NCBI RefSeq assembly: GCF_022230925.1
Contig: NZ_JAKKFH010000001.1
Coordinates: 62,001-126,000, forward strand
Length of the DNA: 64,000 bases
Reading direction: 5' to 3'
DNA from: Micromonospora alfalfae
GTDB lineage: Bacteria > Actinomycetota > Actinomycetes > Mycobacteriales > Micromonosporaceae
Shown: piece after piece, positions 44,610-51,610 of the stretch
How positions within the stretch are numbered: position 1 is the first letter of the stretch
How the letters are laid out: every line of letters begins with the position of its first letter
Made by a program: the position numbers and the translations under genes
The notes under the pieces: generated by a model
Database searches by the model: none
Told to the model about the DNA's origin: nothing
Seen by the model: only the letters and a program-made list of their open reading frames with translations

Positions 44610-44677
44610 CCTCCGGAAAAGGAGGGCGCTCCCCGACGCGAGAGGTCAGCTGAGGGGGACGGCGGAGAGGAGCGCCC
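44610..44677 (-). promoter_or_regulatory. Candidate attenuator with mutually exclusive hairpins
   Basis: On the minus strand, CCTCC (44625-44621) can pair with the epoxide hydrolase ribosome site GGAGG (44614-44610) across TTTTCC, hiding it. The alternative pairing joins GGGCGCTCC (44677-44669, within the leader frame) with GGAGCGCCC (44632-44624), nine perfect pairs. The two stems share bases 44624-44625 and so exclude each other. Ribosome movement through the leader frame would choose between them. Confidence 0.5.
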
Positions 44678-44699
44678 AGGAATGACGGTGGATGGTCAC
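44646..44699 (-). CDS. Putative 17-residue leader peptide
   Basis: A GTG-started frame coding for MTIHRHSWALLSAVPLS, ending at a TGA 40 bases before the epoxide hydrolase ATG. AGGAGG lies eight bases upstream (44713-44708). Its codons overlap one arm of the longer hairpin. An upstream GTG at 44708 overlaps the SD sequence and is less likely. The two His codons and the Trp are candidates for regulatory stalling. Confidence 0.45.
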   Translation of the reverse strand: MTIHRHSWALLSAVPLS

Positions 44700-44749
44700 C
44701 GGGCTCACCTCCTCTCGTGGCTGACGACGATCACCGTACCTGACGGTGA

Positions 44750-45283
44750 TCAGCCGGCTCGCCGCCGGTACGGCTGCGGGCCGTGGGTCGGGAACCTCGA
44801 CTGGGTACGCGGTGGGTACGCCTCGCAGTGCTCGGCCCAGTGTTCGGCGGCGGTGGCGAGGGCGTCAGCGGAGACGGTGAGGATCAGCGGGTAGATCGCG
44901 CTGGACGGGCGGCGCATCCACGGTGGCAGTGACTCGGCGGAGAACTCCACGATCAGCTCCAGCCGGCGGCGGCGCAGCACCCGGCTGCGCAGGGCCAGGT
45001 TGGGTTCGGTGAAGCGGACCATCGCCGGTGGCGCGCTCAGCCCGAGGGCAGCGGTGGCCTGCCCGTGCAGCCAACCGCCGAGCGCGCGGGCCTCCTCCAC
45101 CATGAGGCTCGGGTAGTGGTGCGACCAGGTCTGACCGTCGGCGGTCCGGGCGTCCACCTCGATGAGCAGCCAGTCGTGCCAGCCGGACGTGGTCCCATCG
45201 AGGTCGTCGGGCGGGTCGATGCCGGGCTGGTAGCCGACGGGGCGTACCCGCACCCGAGCGCCATCGTCAGACCGGATCTCCAC
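44750..45283 (-). CDS. WapI-like immunity family protein (tentative)
   Basis: A 177-residue soluble protein. The pattern HHYPSLMVEEARALGGWLHG, then VRFTEPNLALR and LELIVEFSAESLPPWMRR resembles proteins annotated WapI-family immunity in actinobacteria, which share the beta-strand FTEPNLAF-like and ESxPPW motifs. No polymorphic toxin gene is adjacent. It may be a retained immunity gene or a general protein of the same fold. The neighbours on both sides are one-TM paralogues and an epoxide hydrolase. Confidence 0.5.
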   Translation of the reverse strand: MEIRSDDGARVRVRPVGYQPGIDPPDDLDGTTSGWHDWLLIEVDARTADGQTWSHHYPSLMVEEARALGGWLHGQATAALGLSAPPAMVRFTEPNLALRSRVLRRRRLELIVEFSAESLPPWMRRPSSAIYPLILTVSADALATAAEHWAEHCEAYPPRTQSRFPTHGPQPYRRRAG

Positions 45284-45328
45284 TCGATCATTCTGGCCGA
45301 GCGAAGCAGACTTCAGGCCCTGAATCGG

Positions 45329-46480
45329 TCACTTTGTGATGGTTCGCCGCACGCCCTGGTGCTGGGCGCAGGCGTTGGCCCGGCCGCCGGCCAGGCTGAC
45401 CGAACCGTCGCGGCACTGCACGAGGTAACCGCGACCGGCCCAGAACTGGGGTACGCAGTCGAACCAGTCGCACACCTCGGCGGCCGGCTTGCGGATCCGG
45501 GTGCCGCCGCAGAAGCCGTACCCCAGTGGGTTCTCCGGTCCCCCGCAGCGCGATCGCTGGGTGGCGCTGGGCGACGGGCGTGGTGACTGTGTCGGCTTGG
45601 GCGGCGGGGTCTTCAGCGCGAGCGCCGGGCCGGCCTGGCGGATCCGCGCGGGCGCCGCGCTGGTGGTGGGTGCCGGGGTGGCGGCGACGGCGACCTCCGC
45701 GCCACCGGTCGGGTCGGACGGGTCCGACTCGATCAGCGCCGCCGGCACCAGCAGGGCGATGGCCGCCGCCACCGCGATGGTCCTGCGGCCACCGGGCACC
45801 AACGACGACAGCCGGGCCTGCCCGGGGGTGGCCGCAGCCGGCCGGAACGGCTTGAGCTGGGCGTGCTCGGCGATCAGCTCGTCGAGTTGGGCGATCACCG
45901 CGGCGCGCTGTTCGATCGCGTCGGCGAAGGCCAGTGTGAGCTTGAACCGGAAGTCCGGTGTCGCGTCGGTGGGCAGCAACAACCCGGAGGTGCTCCGTCG
46001 GTCCAGCACCTGGATCAGGGTGACGGGCGCCGCCGGGTCGTGGGCCAGGCCGGTTATCCGGCCGTACGCCCAGTCGCGCCGGCCCCGCCCGCCGAGCAGC
46101 ACGAGCCGACGGCTGGTGATCACGGCCATGCCGGCGTCGGTGACGCGTACGCCGTCCGGGCGGCGCGGGCGCAGTTGCCCGGTTCGCGGGGCGACAGTGA
46201 GGTCCGGCGCGGGCAGCACCGTGCTGTGCCGCACCTCGACCAGTTGCGCGGCGGGTAGTGCCCAGAGCACCACCTCGTCGGCGGCCAGCTCCAATGCCAG
46301 CCCCGCGCCGGCGGCTGCCGAGCCTTGGAAGTCGGCGGCCAGAACGCGTAGCCGCCGCAACTCGTCGTCGCGTCGCCGCCACGCCGCCTCAGCGCCGCGG
46401 TACGTGCTGACCCGCCGCACGTTCTGCCGGTGCGCCCACCGGTACCGCCAGGTGGAACCCGTCGAATCAGTCTTCGCCAC
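45329..46480 (-). CDS. One-TM protein with extracytoplasmic Cys-rich end, paralogue B
   Basis: A 383-residue paralogue of the gene at 41322-42557. Shared segments are AAWRRRDDELRRLRVLAADFQG, MAVITSRRLVLLGGRGRRDW and FRFKLTLAFADAIEQRAAVIAQLDELIAEH, in the same order. A single membrane helix follows (RRTIAVAAAIALLVPAALI), then a shorter Pro/Thr-rich tail and a distinct C-terminus with six Cys (RCGGPENPLGYGFCGG, VCDWFDCVPQFW, VQCRDGS, NACAQHQG). The GTG at 46480 has AAGGAG five bases upstream. The function is unknown. The Cys-rich end is probably an extracellular disulfide domain. Confidence 0.78.
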   Translation of the reverse strand: MAKTDSTGSTWRYRWAHRQNVRRVSTYRGAEAAWRRRDDELRRLRVLAADFQGSAAAGAGLALELAADEVVLWALPAAQLVEVRHSTVLPAPDLTVAPRTGQLRPRRPDGVRVTDAGMAVITSRRLVLLGGRGRRDWAYGRITGLAHDPAAPVTLIQVLDRRSTSGLLLPTDATPDFRFKLTLAFADAIEQRAAVIAQLDELIAEHAQLKPFRPAAATPGQARLSSLVPGGRRTIAVAAAIALLVPAALIESDPSDPTGGAEVAVAATPAPTTSAAPARIRQAGPALALKTPPPKPTQSPRPSPSATQRSRCGGPENPLGYGFCGGTRIRKPAAEVCDWFDCVPQFWAGRGYLVQCRDGSVSLAGGRANACAQHQGVRRTITK

Positions 46481-46648
46481 GCCGACTCCTTCGCCGCGCT
46501 GGCCACCAATCTGGGGTGTCACGAGGTTTAACAGGTCCGGCGCGCCGCACGGAAACGCCGAAACGGGCGAAGTACCCGATCGGCGGAGCAACCAGCACGA
46601 TAGGGGGATACTGATGCCGACGTTCATGTTTCCGAGGGGGTGACGGTC

Positions 46649-48190
46649 GTGCCGCGTGTCACGCTGCCCGGGGTCGTGATCGGGGTCGACATCGGCACCA
46701 CGAGCACCAAGGCCGTCGCGTACGACACCGACGGGCGGCAGCTCGGCAGTCACCTGGCCGACTACCCGCTGAACAACCCGCAACCCGGCTACGCCGAGCA
46801 GGACCCGCAGCTCATCCTCGACGCGGTGCTCAAGTCGATCAGCATCGTCGTGGCCGAGCTGGTCCAGCCGGTGGCCGGGCTGTCGTTCGGCTCCGCCATG
46901 CACAGCCTGATCGGGTTGGACCGGGACGGCAATCCGCTGACCCCGTCGGTGACCTGGGCCGACTCGCGGTCCACCCGCCAGGCCGAGCGGTTACGGGCGG
47001 TGCCGTCGGGGCTGGCCCTGCACCGGCGTACCGGCACGCCGATGCATCCGATGTCGCCGCTGCCCAAGCTGCTCTGGTTCGCCGAGCAGGAGCCGAAACT
47101 CTTCGAGCGGGTGGCGCACTGGGTGGGCATCAAGGACTGGGTGCTGCTGCGGCTCTGCGGCGCGCTGGTCACCGACCACTCGATCGCCTCGGCCACCGGC
47201 CTGCTCGACATCCACAAGCTGGAGTGGGACCGCGAGGCGCTGACCATCGCCGGCATCACCACGGAACAGCTCCCACAGCTTGTCGCCACCACCGCCGTGC
47301 TGCCCACACTGACCCCGCAGGCCGCGGCCGAGACCGGCCTGCCGGAACGCACGCCGGTGGTGGTCGGCGCGGGCGACGGGCCGCTCGCGAACCTGGGCCT
47401 GGGCGCGGTGCACCCCGGCATGGTGGCCTGCTCGATCGGCACCAGCGGGGCGATGCGGGTGATGGTTGAGCGGCCCGGCGTGGACCCGCTCGGCGGGGTG
47501 TTCTGCTACGCGCTGACCGAGCATCGCTGGGCTGTCGGTGGCGCGATAAACAACGGCGGCATCGTGCTCAAGTGGGCCGGCGCGGCGCTCGCACCGGACC
47601 TGGGCGAGCACTCCGAGGAGGAACTGGTGGCTGTGGCGGCCCGCGCGCCAGTCGGTTCGGGTGGGCTCATCATGCTGCCGTACCTGCACAGCGAACGGGC
47701 ACCACACTGGAGCGCCCTGCCGCGCGGCGCGTACGTGGGGTTGACCCACGCACACCGCCGCGAGCATCTGGTGCGGGCCGCGTTGGAGGGCGTCTGCCAG
47801 CAGCTCGCGCTGGTGCTCAGCTCGGTGCGCGCGGCAGGCAACGAGGTCCGGGAGGTCCGGGCCGGTGGCGGCTTCGCCCGCAGCGGCCTGTGGCGGCAGA
47901 TGCTGGCCGACGCCCTCGGCCTGCCGGTGAGTTTCCCGGCCGCGCACGAGGGGTCGAGCTTCGGTGCGGCGCTGCTCGGCATGGAGGCGCTCGGGCTGAT
48001 CCCCAGCATCGACGTCGCCGCCGACCTGGTGCGAATCGAGGAGACGGTCCGCCCCGACCCGGCCGCCGCCGCCACCTACGCGGCGCTGCTGCCGCTCTTC
48101 GCCGAGCTGTACGAGGCCCTCACGCCCACCTTCACCTCGATCCGCCGGATGGCGCCCGGCCTGCCCACCGGCCCCGAACCGCAGACGTGA
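46649..48190 (+). CDS. FGGY-family carbohydrate kinase (gluconokinase-like)
   Basis: A 513-residue sugar kinase. The N-terminal ATPase-fold motif is GVDIGTTSTKAVAYD, followed by GLSFGSAMHSLIGLD, VTWADSRSTRQA (substrate Asp) and the second-domain ADP motif GSGGLIMLPYLHSERAPHW with VRAGGGFARSGLWRQMLAD. The layout matches gluconokinase/GntK-type members more than xylulose or glycerol kinases. The GTG at 46649 has GAGGGGG eight bases upstream. A start nine bases earlier is possible. It would phosphorylate gluconate or a similar sugar acid in the cytoplasm. Confidence 0.88.
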   Translation: MPRVTLPGVVIGVDIGTTSTKAVAYDTDGRQLGSHLADYPLNNPQPGYAEQDPQLILDAVLKSISIVVAELVQPVAGLSFGSAMHSLIGLDRDGNPLTPSVTWADSRSTRQAERLRAVPSGLALHRRTGTPMHPMSPLPKLLWFAEQEPKLFERVAHWVGIKDWVLLRLCGALVTDHSIASATGLLDIHKLEWDREALTIAGITTEQLPQLVATTAVLPTLTPQAAAETGLPERTPVVVGAGDGPLANLGLGAVHPGMVACSIGTSGAMRVMVERPGVDPLGGVFCYALTEHRWAVGGAINNGGIVLKWAGAALAPDLGEHSEEELVAVAARAPVGSGGLIMLPYLHSERAPHWSALPRGAYVGLTHAHRREHLVRAALEGVCQQLALVLSSVRAAGNEVREVRAGGGFARSGLWRQMLADALGLPVSFPAAHEGSSFGAALLGMEALGLIPSIDVAADLVRIEETVRPDPAAAATYAALLPLFAELYEALTPTFTSIRRMAPGLPTGPEPQT

Positions 48191-48209
48191 GCGGTGCCGG
48201 CCCGCCGGG

Positions 48210-48494
48210 TCAGGGCGCTTCGACGGCGGCGATCAGGTAGCGCTGCACGTCGGCGTCGAGGATGGCCACTTCCTGCGCGTCGTCCGGCCCGGAGCCGCGG
48301 AACGCGGCCAACTGCTCTGGTGACTCCCAGCGTTCGTAGACGTGGATCCGGCCGGGCTCCAACGGGTCGGCCGCCAGCAGGAAGTCGAGGCAGCCGGCGG
48401 TGGCGCGCGCCCGCGCGATGACCTGTTCGCAGTCGGACAGGTACGCCTCGCGGGTGCCCGGTTCGACCTGCAGACTGCCGGCGATGATCAACAT
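48210..48494 (-). CDS. Antibiotic biosynthesis monooxygenase (ABM) domain protein
   Basis: A 94-residue ABM-fold protein: IIAGSLQVEPGTREAYLSDCEQVIARARATAGC, then YERWESPEQLAAFRG and the C-terminal helix. Such small dimeric proteins oxidise quinone-like substrates without cofactor or act as heme-degrading enzymes. GGAGG precedes the ATG at 48494 at six bases. A start at 48530 would add twelve residues but places them before the SD. One dispersed palindrome (copy 2) lies upstream at 48525-48572. Confidence 0.82.
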   Translation of the reverse strand: MLIIAGSLQVEPGTREAYLSDCEQVIARARATAGCLDFLLAADPLEPGRIHVYERWESPEQLAAFRGSGPDDAQEVAILDADVQRYLIAAVEAP

Positions 48495-48524
48495 GATGGA
48501 CCTCCAGAGATGGGGGTTGCTGAT

Positions 48525-48572
48525 GAGCATGATGCCTGTGAGTCATCGTGATGTCTGCGTGTCATCACGCTC
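48525..48572. repeat. Dispersed palindrome, copy 2 (degenerate)
   Basis: A 48-bp element with the left arm (from 48525) matching the other copies (GAGCATGATGCCTGTGAG) and a diverged right arm ending ATCACGCTC at 48572. Outer parts still pair, but the inner third does not. It lies between the divergent ABM and serine hydrolase genes. Confidence 0.7.
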
Positions 48573-48650
48573 GTCAGGACATCCCAGCCCAGACGGGTGA
48601 CACCGGTCCCGTCGGCCTCACCAGCCCCCGGCGCTTCATATCGTGCAAAC

Positions 48651-49967
48651 GTGAGAAAAAGCGACAAGAGGCGCTCATCTTCCCTGCTGGGGAACTCTGC
48701 CCGCGTACCACTGAAGGTGCTGACGGCGGCGGTCGCGCTCGCGGTGCTCGCGACGACCGGGCCGGCCACCGCGGACAATCCAGGCCAAGCGCCCGTCGCG
48801 GAGAGCCACGAGCCCGGGGTGGACCCCACACCGGAGCGCCCACCGACCAGCGAGGTGTCCTGGCTGTCGTTTCCCGGCGGGGTGTTCGCTGTGGACTCAC
48901 TCGGGCACACGGTGCGCTACCGCGCCTGCGACGGCGACACCGGCCGGGTCGCCGACCCGACGATGCGGGTCGCCGCCGGGGTGGCCAGCGGGGCTGTCGT
49001 GGTCGGGGGGACGGCCTACCGCTACCGGGTGCCGCTGGTGGGGCGCAGTGAGGGCACGCTGGAGGTGATCCAACGGCACCGCCCGCCGACGACGCTGACC
49101 GGCGTGGTGGTCACCAGCCCGCAGCCGCCCACCGACCCGGTCGCCGGGGCCCGGCTGTTCCCGCTCAGCGGGCAGCTCGCCCGGGTGGTCGCCGACGCGA
49201 GCCTCAACCCGGCCGGAGTCACCGTCCGCGACCTGTCCGGCCGCTACGGCGACCAGCAGATCGCCGTCAACGGATCGCTGCGCCCCAAGGCGGCCAGCGT
49301 CATCAAGCTGTGGATCCTCGTCGAACTGCTGCGTCGGGTCGACTGTGGACAGGTCTTCCTCGACGACGGTGTGCTGGTCACCCCGGAGGACGTGGTCGGC
49401 GGCACCGGCCAGTTGCAGTTCGAGACGTTCCCGCAGGTGGTCACAGTGCACCGGCTCGCCCAGTATCTGATCAAGTACAGCGACAACGTGGCCGCGAACG
49501 TGCTGATCACCTACCTGGGTGGGTTCGCCCCGGTCAACGCGCTGATCGACTCGATGAACCAACGGTCCACCATCCTGGCCCGCCGGATGCTCGACAGCGC
49601 GGCGGCCCAGCGCGGCGAGGAGAACTACACCAGCCCCGACGACGTGGTGTCACTGCTCGGCGCGGTCTGGGACGGCGAGATCCTCACCCCCGCCTCCCGC
49701 GACCTGATGATCGGGTTCATGCGGGAGCAGACACTGAACACGAAGATCCCGGCGGCGTTGCCACCCGGGGTGCCGGTGGCCCACAAGACCGGTGACCTGC
49801 CGGACGCCTCACACGACGTCGGCTACTACCTGATCCCCGGCACCGAGACCGCCGTCGCGTTCCTCACCGCCGGTCCCATGGCCACCGGCGACGAGACGGT
49901 CCGGCGGATGGCCCGCACCGTCTACGACTTCCTGGTCACCCCGGTCGCCGGGGCGGTCGAGGAGTGA
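48651..49967 (+). CDS. Exported class A beta-lactamase-like serine hydrolase
   Basis: A 438-residue exported hydrolase. The N-terminus (KRRSSSLLGNSARVPLKV then LTAAVALAVLATTGPATA) is a signal peptide. The central region shows the nucleophile motif AASVIKLWILVELL (SxxK), the second motif YSDNVAANVLI (SDN), TKIPAALPPGVPVAHKTGDLPDASHDVG (KTG) and GYYLIPGTETAVAFLTAG. This is the class A beta-lactamase/PBP-like fold with an unusual long N-terminal domain (residues 45-205). The GTG at 48651 is my preferred start. A GTG at 48597 is possible. It may act on peptidoglycan or beta-lactams outside the cell. Confidence 0.85.
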   Translation: MRKSDKRRSSSLLGNSARVPLKVLTAAVALAVLATTGPATADNPGQAPVAESHEPGVDPTPERPPTSEVSWLSFPGGVFAVDSLGHTVRYRACDGDTGRVADPTMRVAAGVASGAVVVGGTAYRYRVPLVGRSEGTLEVIQRHRPPTTLTGVVVTSPQPPTDPVAGARLFPLSGQLARVVADASLNPAGVTVRDLSGRYGDQQIAVNGSLRPKAASVIKLWILVELLRRVDCGQVFLDDGVLVTPEDVVGGTGQLQFETFPQVVTVHRLAQYLIKYSDNVAANVLITYLGGFAPVNALIDSMNQRSTILARRMLDSAAAQRGEENYTSPDDVVSLLGAVWDGEILTPASRDLMIGFMREQTLNTKIPAALPPGVPVAHKTGDLPDASHDVGYYLIPGTETAVAFLTAGPMATGDETVRRMARTVYDFLVTPVAGAVEE

Positions 49968-49974
49968 GCCGACC

Positions 49975-50748
49975 TCAGGCGCCGGGAATGTTCGCCGGCG
50001 GGTCCTCGCCGACCAGGTCGGCCGCCGGCGGGTCCGCCGACACCGGCAGCCCGAAATCCGAGTACGTCAGGTCGAGCTGGGCGACCTCCGACTGCTGGCT
50101 GGCCAACTCGATGCGGTAGCGGACCAGCCGACCCTGCTCGTCGACGGCAGCGGTGAACGGCACCGCGGCGGCCCGGTCACCGAGCACACCGCCGACCCCG
50201 TTGCCCAGCACCGCGCCGCTCTGGCGCAGGTCCAGTGTGCCCGCGTACTCCCGCGCACCGGTCTGCCGGACGGCGGTCGCCGTGCTGAGCGTGCTCGCCA
50301 GTCTGGTGTTGTCCAGGCCCTGCTGGGCGGGGGGTGAACCCGGAGCGCCGACATGCCACCACGTCTTGCCGTCCCAGACCGGAACGCGCCGGTCCGGGGC
50401 GCTGATCCGCACGTAGACGTCCGGTCCGGTGGTCAGCCGTTCGATCTTCACCTCGCCCGTGGGCACCTTCAGGGAGGTGGTCTCCAGACCACGCTTCGCC
50501 TTCGGGTCCCAGAGGACCAGCGTGGCGTCCCCGCCCGTCGTCCCGCCGCTGCTCAACGCCAGCCTGTAGGTCTGCTGGTCGACCTTCCCGGCGGCGGCCC
50601 TGAGCACACCGATCGCCTCGGTCGGGCCCGCCGACGCCGCCGGCCGACCCTCATCGGGTTCGTCCCCGGTGGTCACGAACGCCCACACCCCGGCGGCGAC
50701 GGCCACGGCGAGGATGACACCAGCGGCGATCAGCTTCGGTTTCTGCAC
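49975..50748 (-). CDS. Membrane-anchored LppX/LprG-like lipid-binding protein
   Basis: A 257-residue protein: one N-terminal membrane helix (LIAAGVILAVAVAAGVW) followed by an extracytoplasmic domain with the beta pattern of LppX/LprA/LprF/LprG (YRLALSSGGTTGGDATLVLWDPKAKRG, then a strand-rich middle and a closing DLTYSDFGLPV). It lacks a lipobox Cys, so it is anchored by the helix rather than by lipid. The GTG at 50748 has a GGGGGAG six bases upstream. The ATG at 50754 abuts that sequence. Such proteins bind or carry lipids at the cell envelope. Confidence 0.68.
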   Translation of the reverse strand: MQKPKLIAAGVILAVAVAAGVWAFVTTGDEPDEGRPAASAGPTEAIGVLRAAAGKVDQQTYRLALSSGGTTGGDATLVLWDPKAKRGLETTSLKVPTGEVKIERLTTGPDVYVRISAPDRRVPVWDGKTWWHVGAPGSPPAQQGLDNTRLASTLSTATAVRQTGAREYAGTLDLRQSGAVLGNGVGGVLGDRAAAVPFTAAVDEQGRLVRYRIELASQQSEVAQLDLTYSDFGLPVSADPPAADLVGEDPPANIPGA

Positions 50749-50801
50749 TGTCATCTCCCCCGGGCGGTGCGGTCCGGCCAGACTAGCCGGACCGCCCCTC
50801 G

Positions 50802-51560
50802 TCACGCCCGGCTGATCGCGTTGGCGTGGATCGCCTCGTGCAGATACGCGGCCAGCCCCGGCGCGATGTTCTCGTAGTGCGCGGTGAACCGCTCGTCGGC
50901 CAGGTACATGTCGGCCAACCCGGTCTGCATCTCGTACGAGCACTCGTAGAACCAGCGGCTGATGAGCTGCCGGTGCTCCTCGGCCAACTCCATCGCCTCC
51001 GGGCTGTCCGCCGGTGCCCCCGAGGCCATCAGCGCGACGATCCGCCGACCCCAGTCCTCGTTCTCCGCCTTGTTCCGCAGCCAGTCGTCCTTGCTGTAAC
51101 GGGCGACCCGCCGGTTCGACTCCCGGTACGCGTCGGTGTCACCCCAGCGCTGCTCCGCCTCGGCCTGGTGCTCCTCCGGGTCGAAGTCACCGAAGACCTC
51201 GAACCGCTCCTCCGGCGTGAGTTGGATGTTCATCTTGCTCGCCTCCATCGCGAACTCGATCGCCGTGACCATCTCCTGCAACCGCTTGAGCCGTACCGTC
51301 AGCAGTTCGTGCTGCCGGCGCAGGTGCGCGGCCGGATCGGCCGCCGGGTCGTCGATGATCGCGGTGATCTCCTCAAGCGGGAAACCCAGCTCCCGGTAGT
51401 ACAGGACGAGTTGCAGCCGTTGCAGGTCCGCGTCGTCGTAGCGGCGGTAACCGGCCGAGGTGCGCCCGCTGGGCGAGAGCAACCCGATCTCGTCGTAGTG
51501 GTGCAGCGTCCGCACCGTCACGCCGGCCACCTTCGCGACCTGACCCACCGTGTACGCCAT
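50802..51560 (-). CDS. MerR-family regulator with TipAS-type domain
   Basis: A 252-residue regulator. The winged HTH is canonical (YTVGQVAKVAGVTVRTLHHYDEIGLLSPSGRT, then GYRRYDDADLQRLQLVLYYRELGFPLEEI), followed by a dimerisation helix and the TipAS antibiotic-recognition domain (WGDTDAYRESNRRVARYSKDDW, then a helix-rich end with YECSYEMQTGLADMY). It resembles TipA of actinobacteria, which binds thiopeptides and activates export or resistance genes. The ATG has a strong AGGGAGGGGG ribosome site. The target is unknown. Confidence 0.92.
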   Translation of the reverse strand: MAYTVGQVAKVAGVTVRTLHHYDEIGLLSPSGRTSAGYRRYDDADLQRLQLVLYYRELGFPLEEITAIIDDPAADPAAHLRRQHELLTVRLKRLQEMVTAIEFAMEASKMNIQLTPEERFEVFGDFDPEEHQAEAEQRWGDTDAYRESNRRVARYSKDDWLRNKAENEDWGRRIVALMASGAPADSPEAMELAEEHRQLISRWFYECSYEMQTGLADMYLADERFTAHYENIAPGLAAYLHEAIHANAISRA

Positions 51561-51610
51561 GGTCCCCCTCCCTTCCGGGAACCAGGCTCCTGCCTGCCGC
51601 TACGTGAGAG

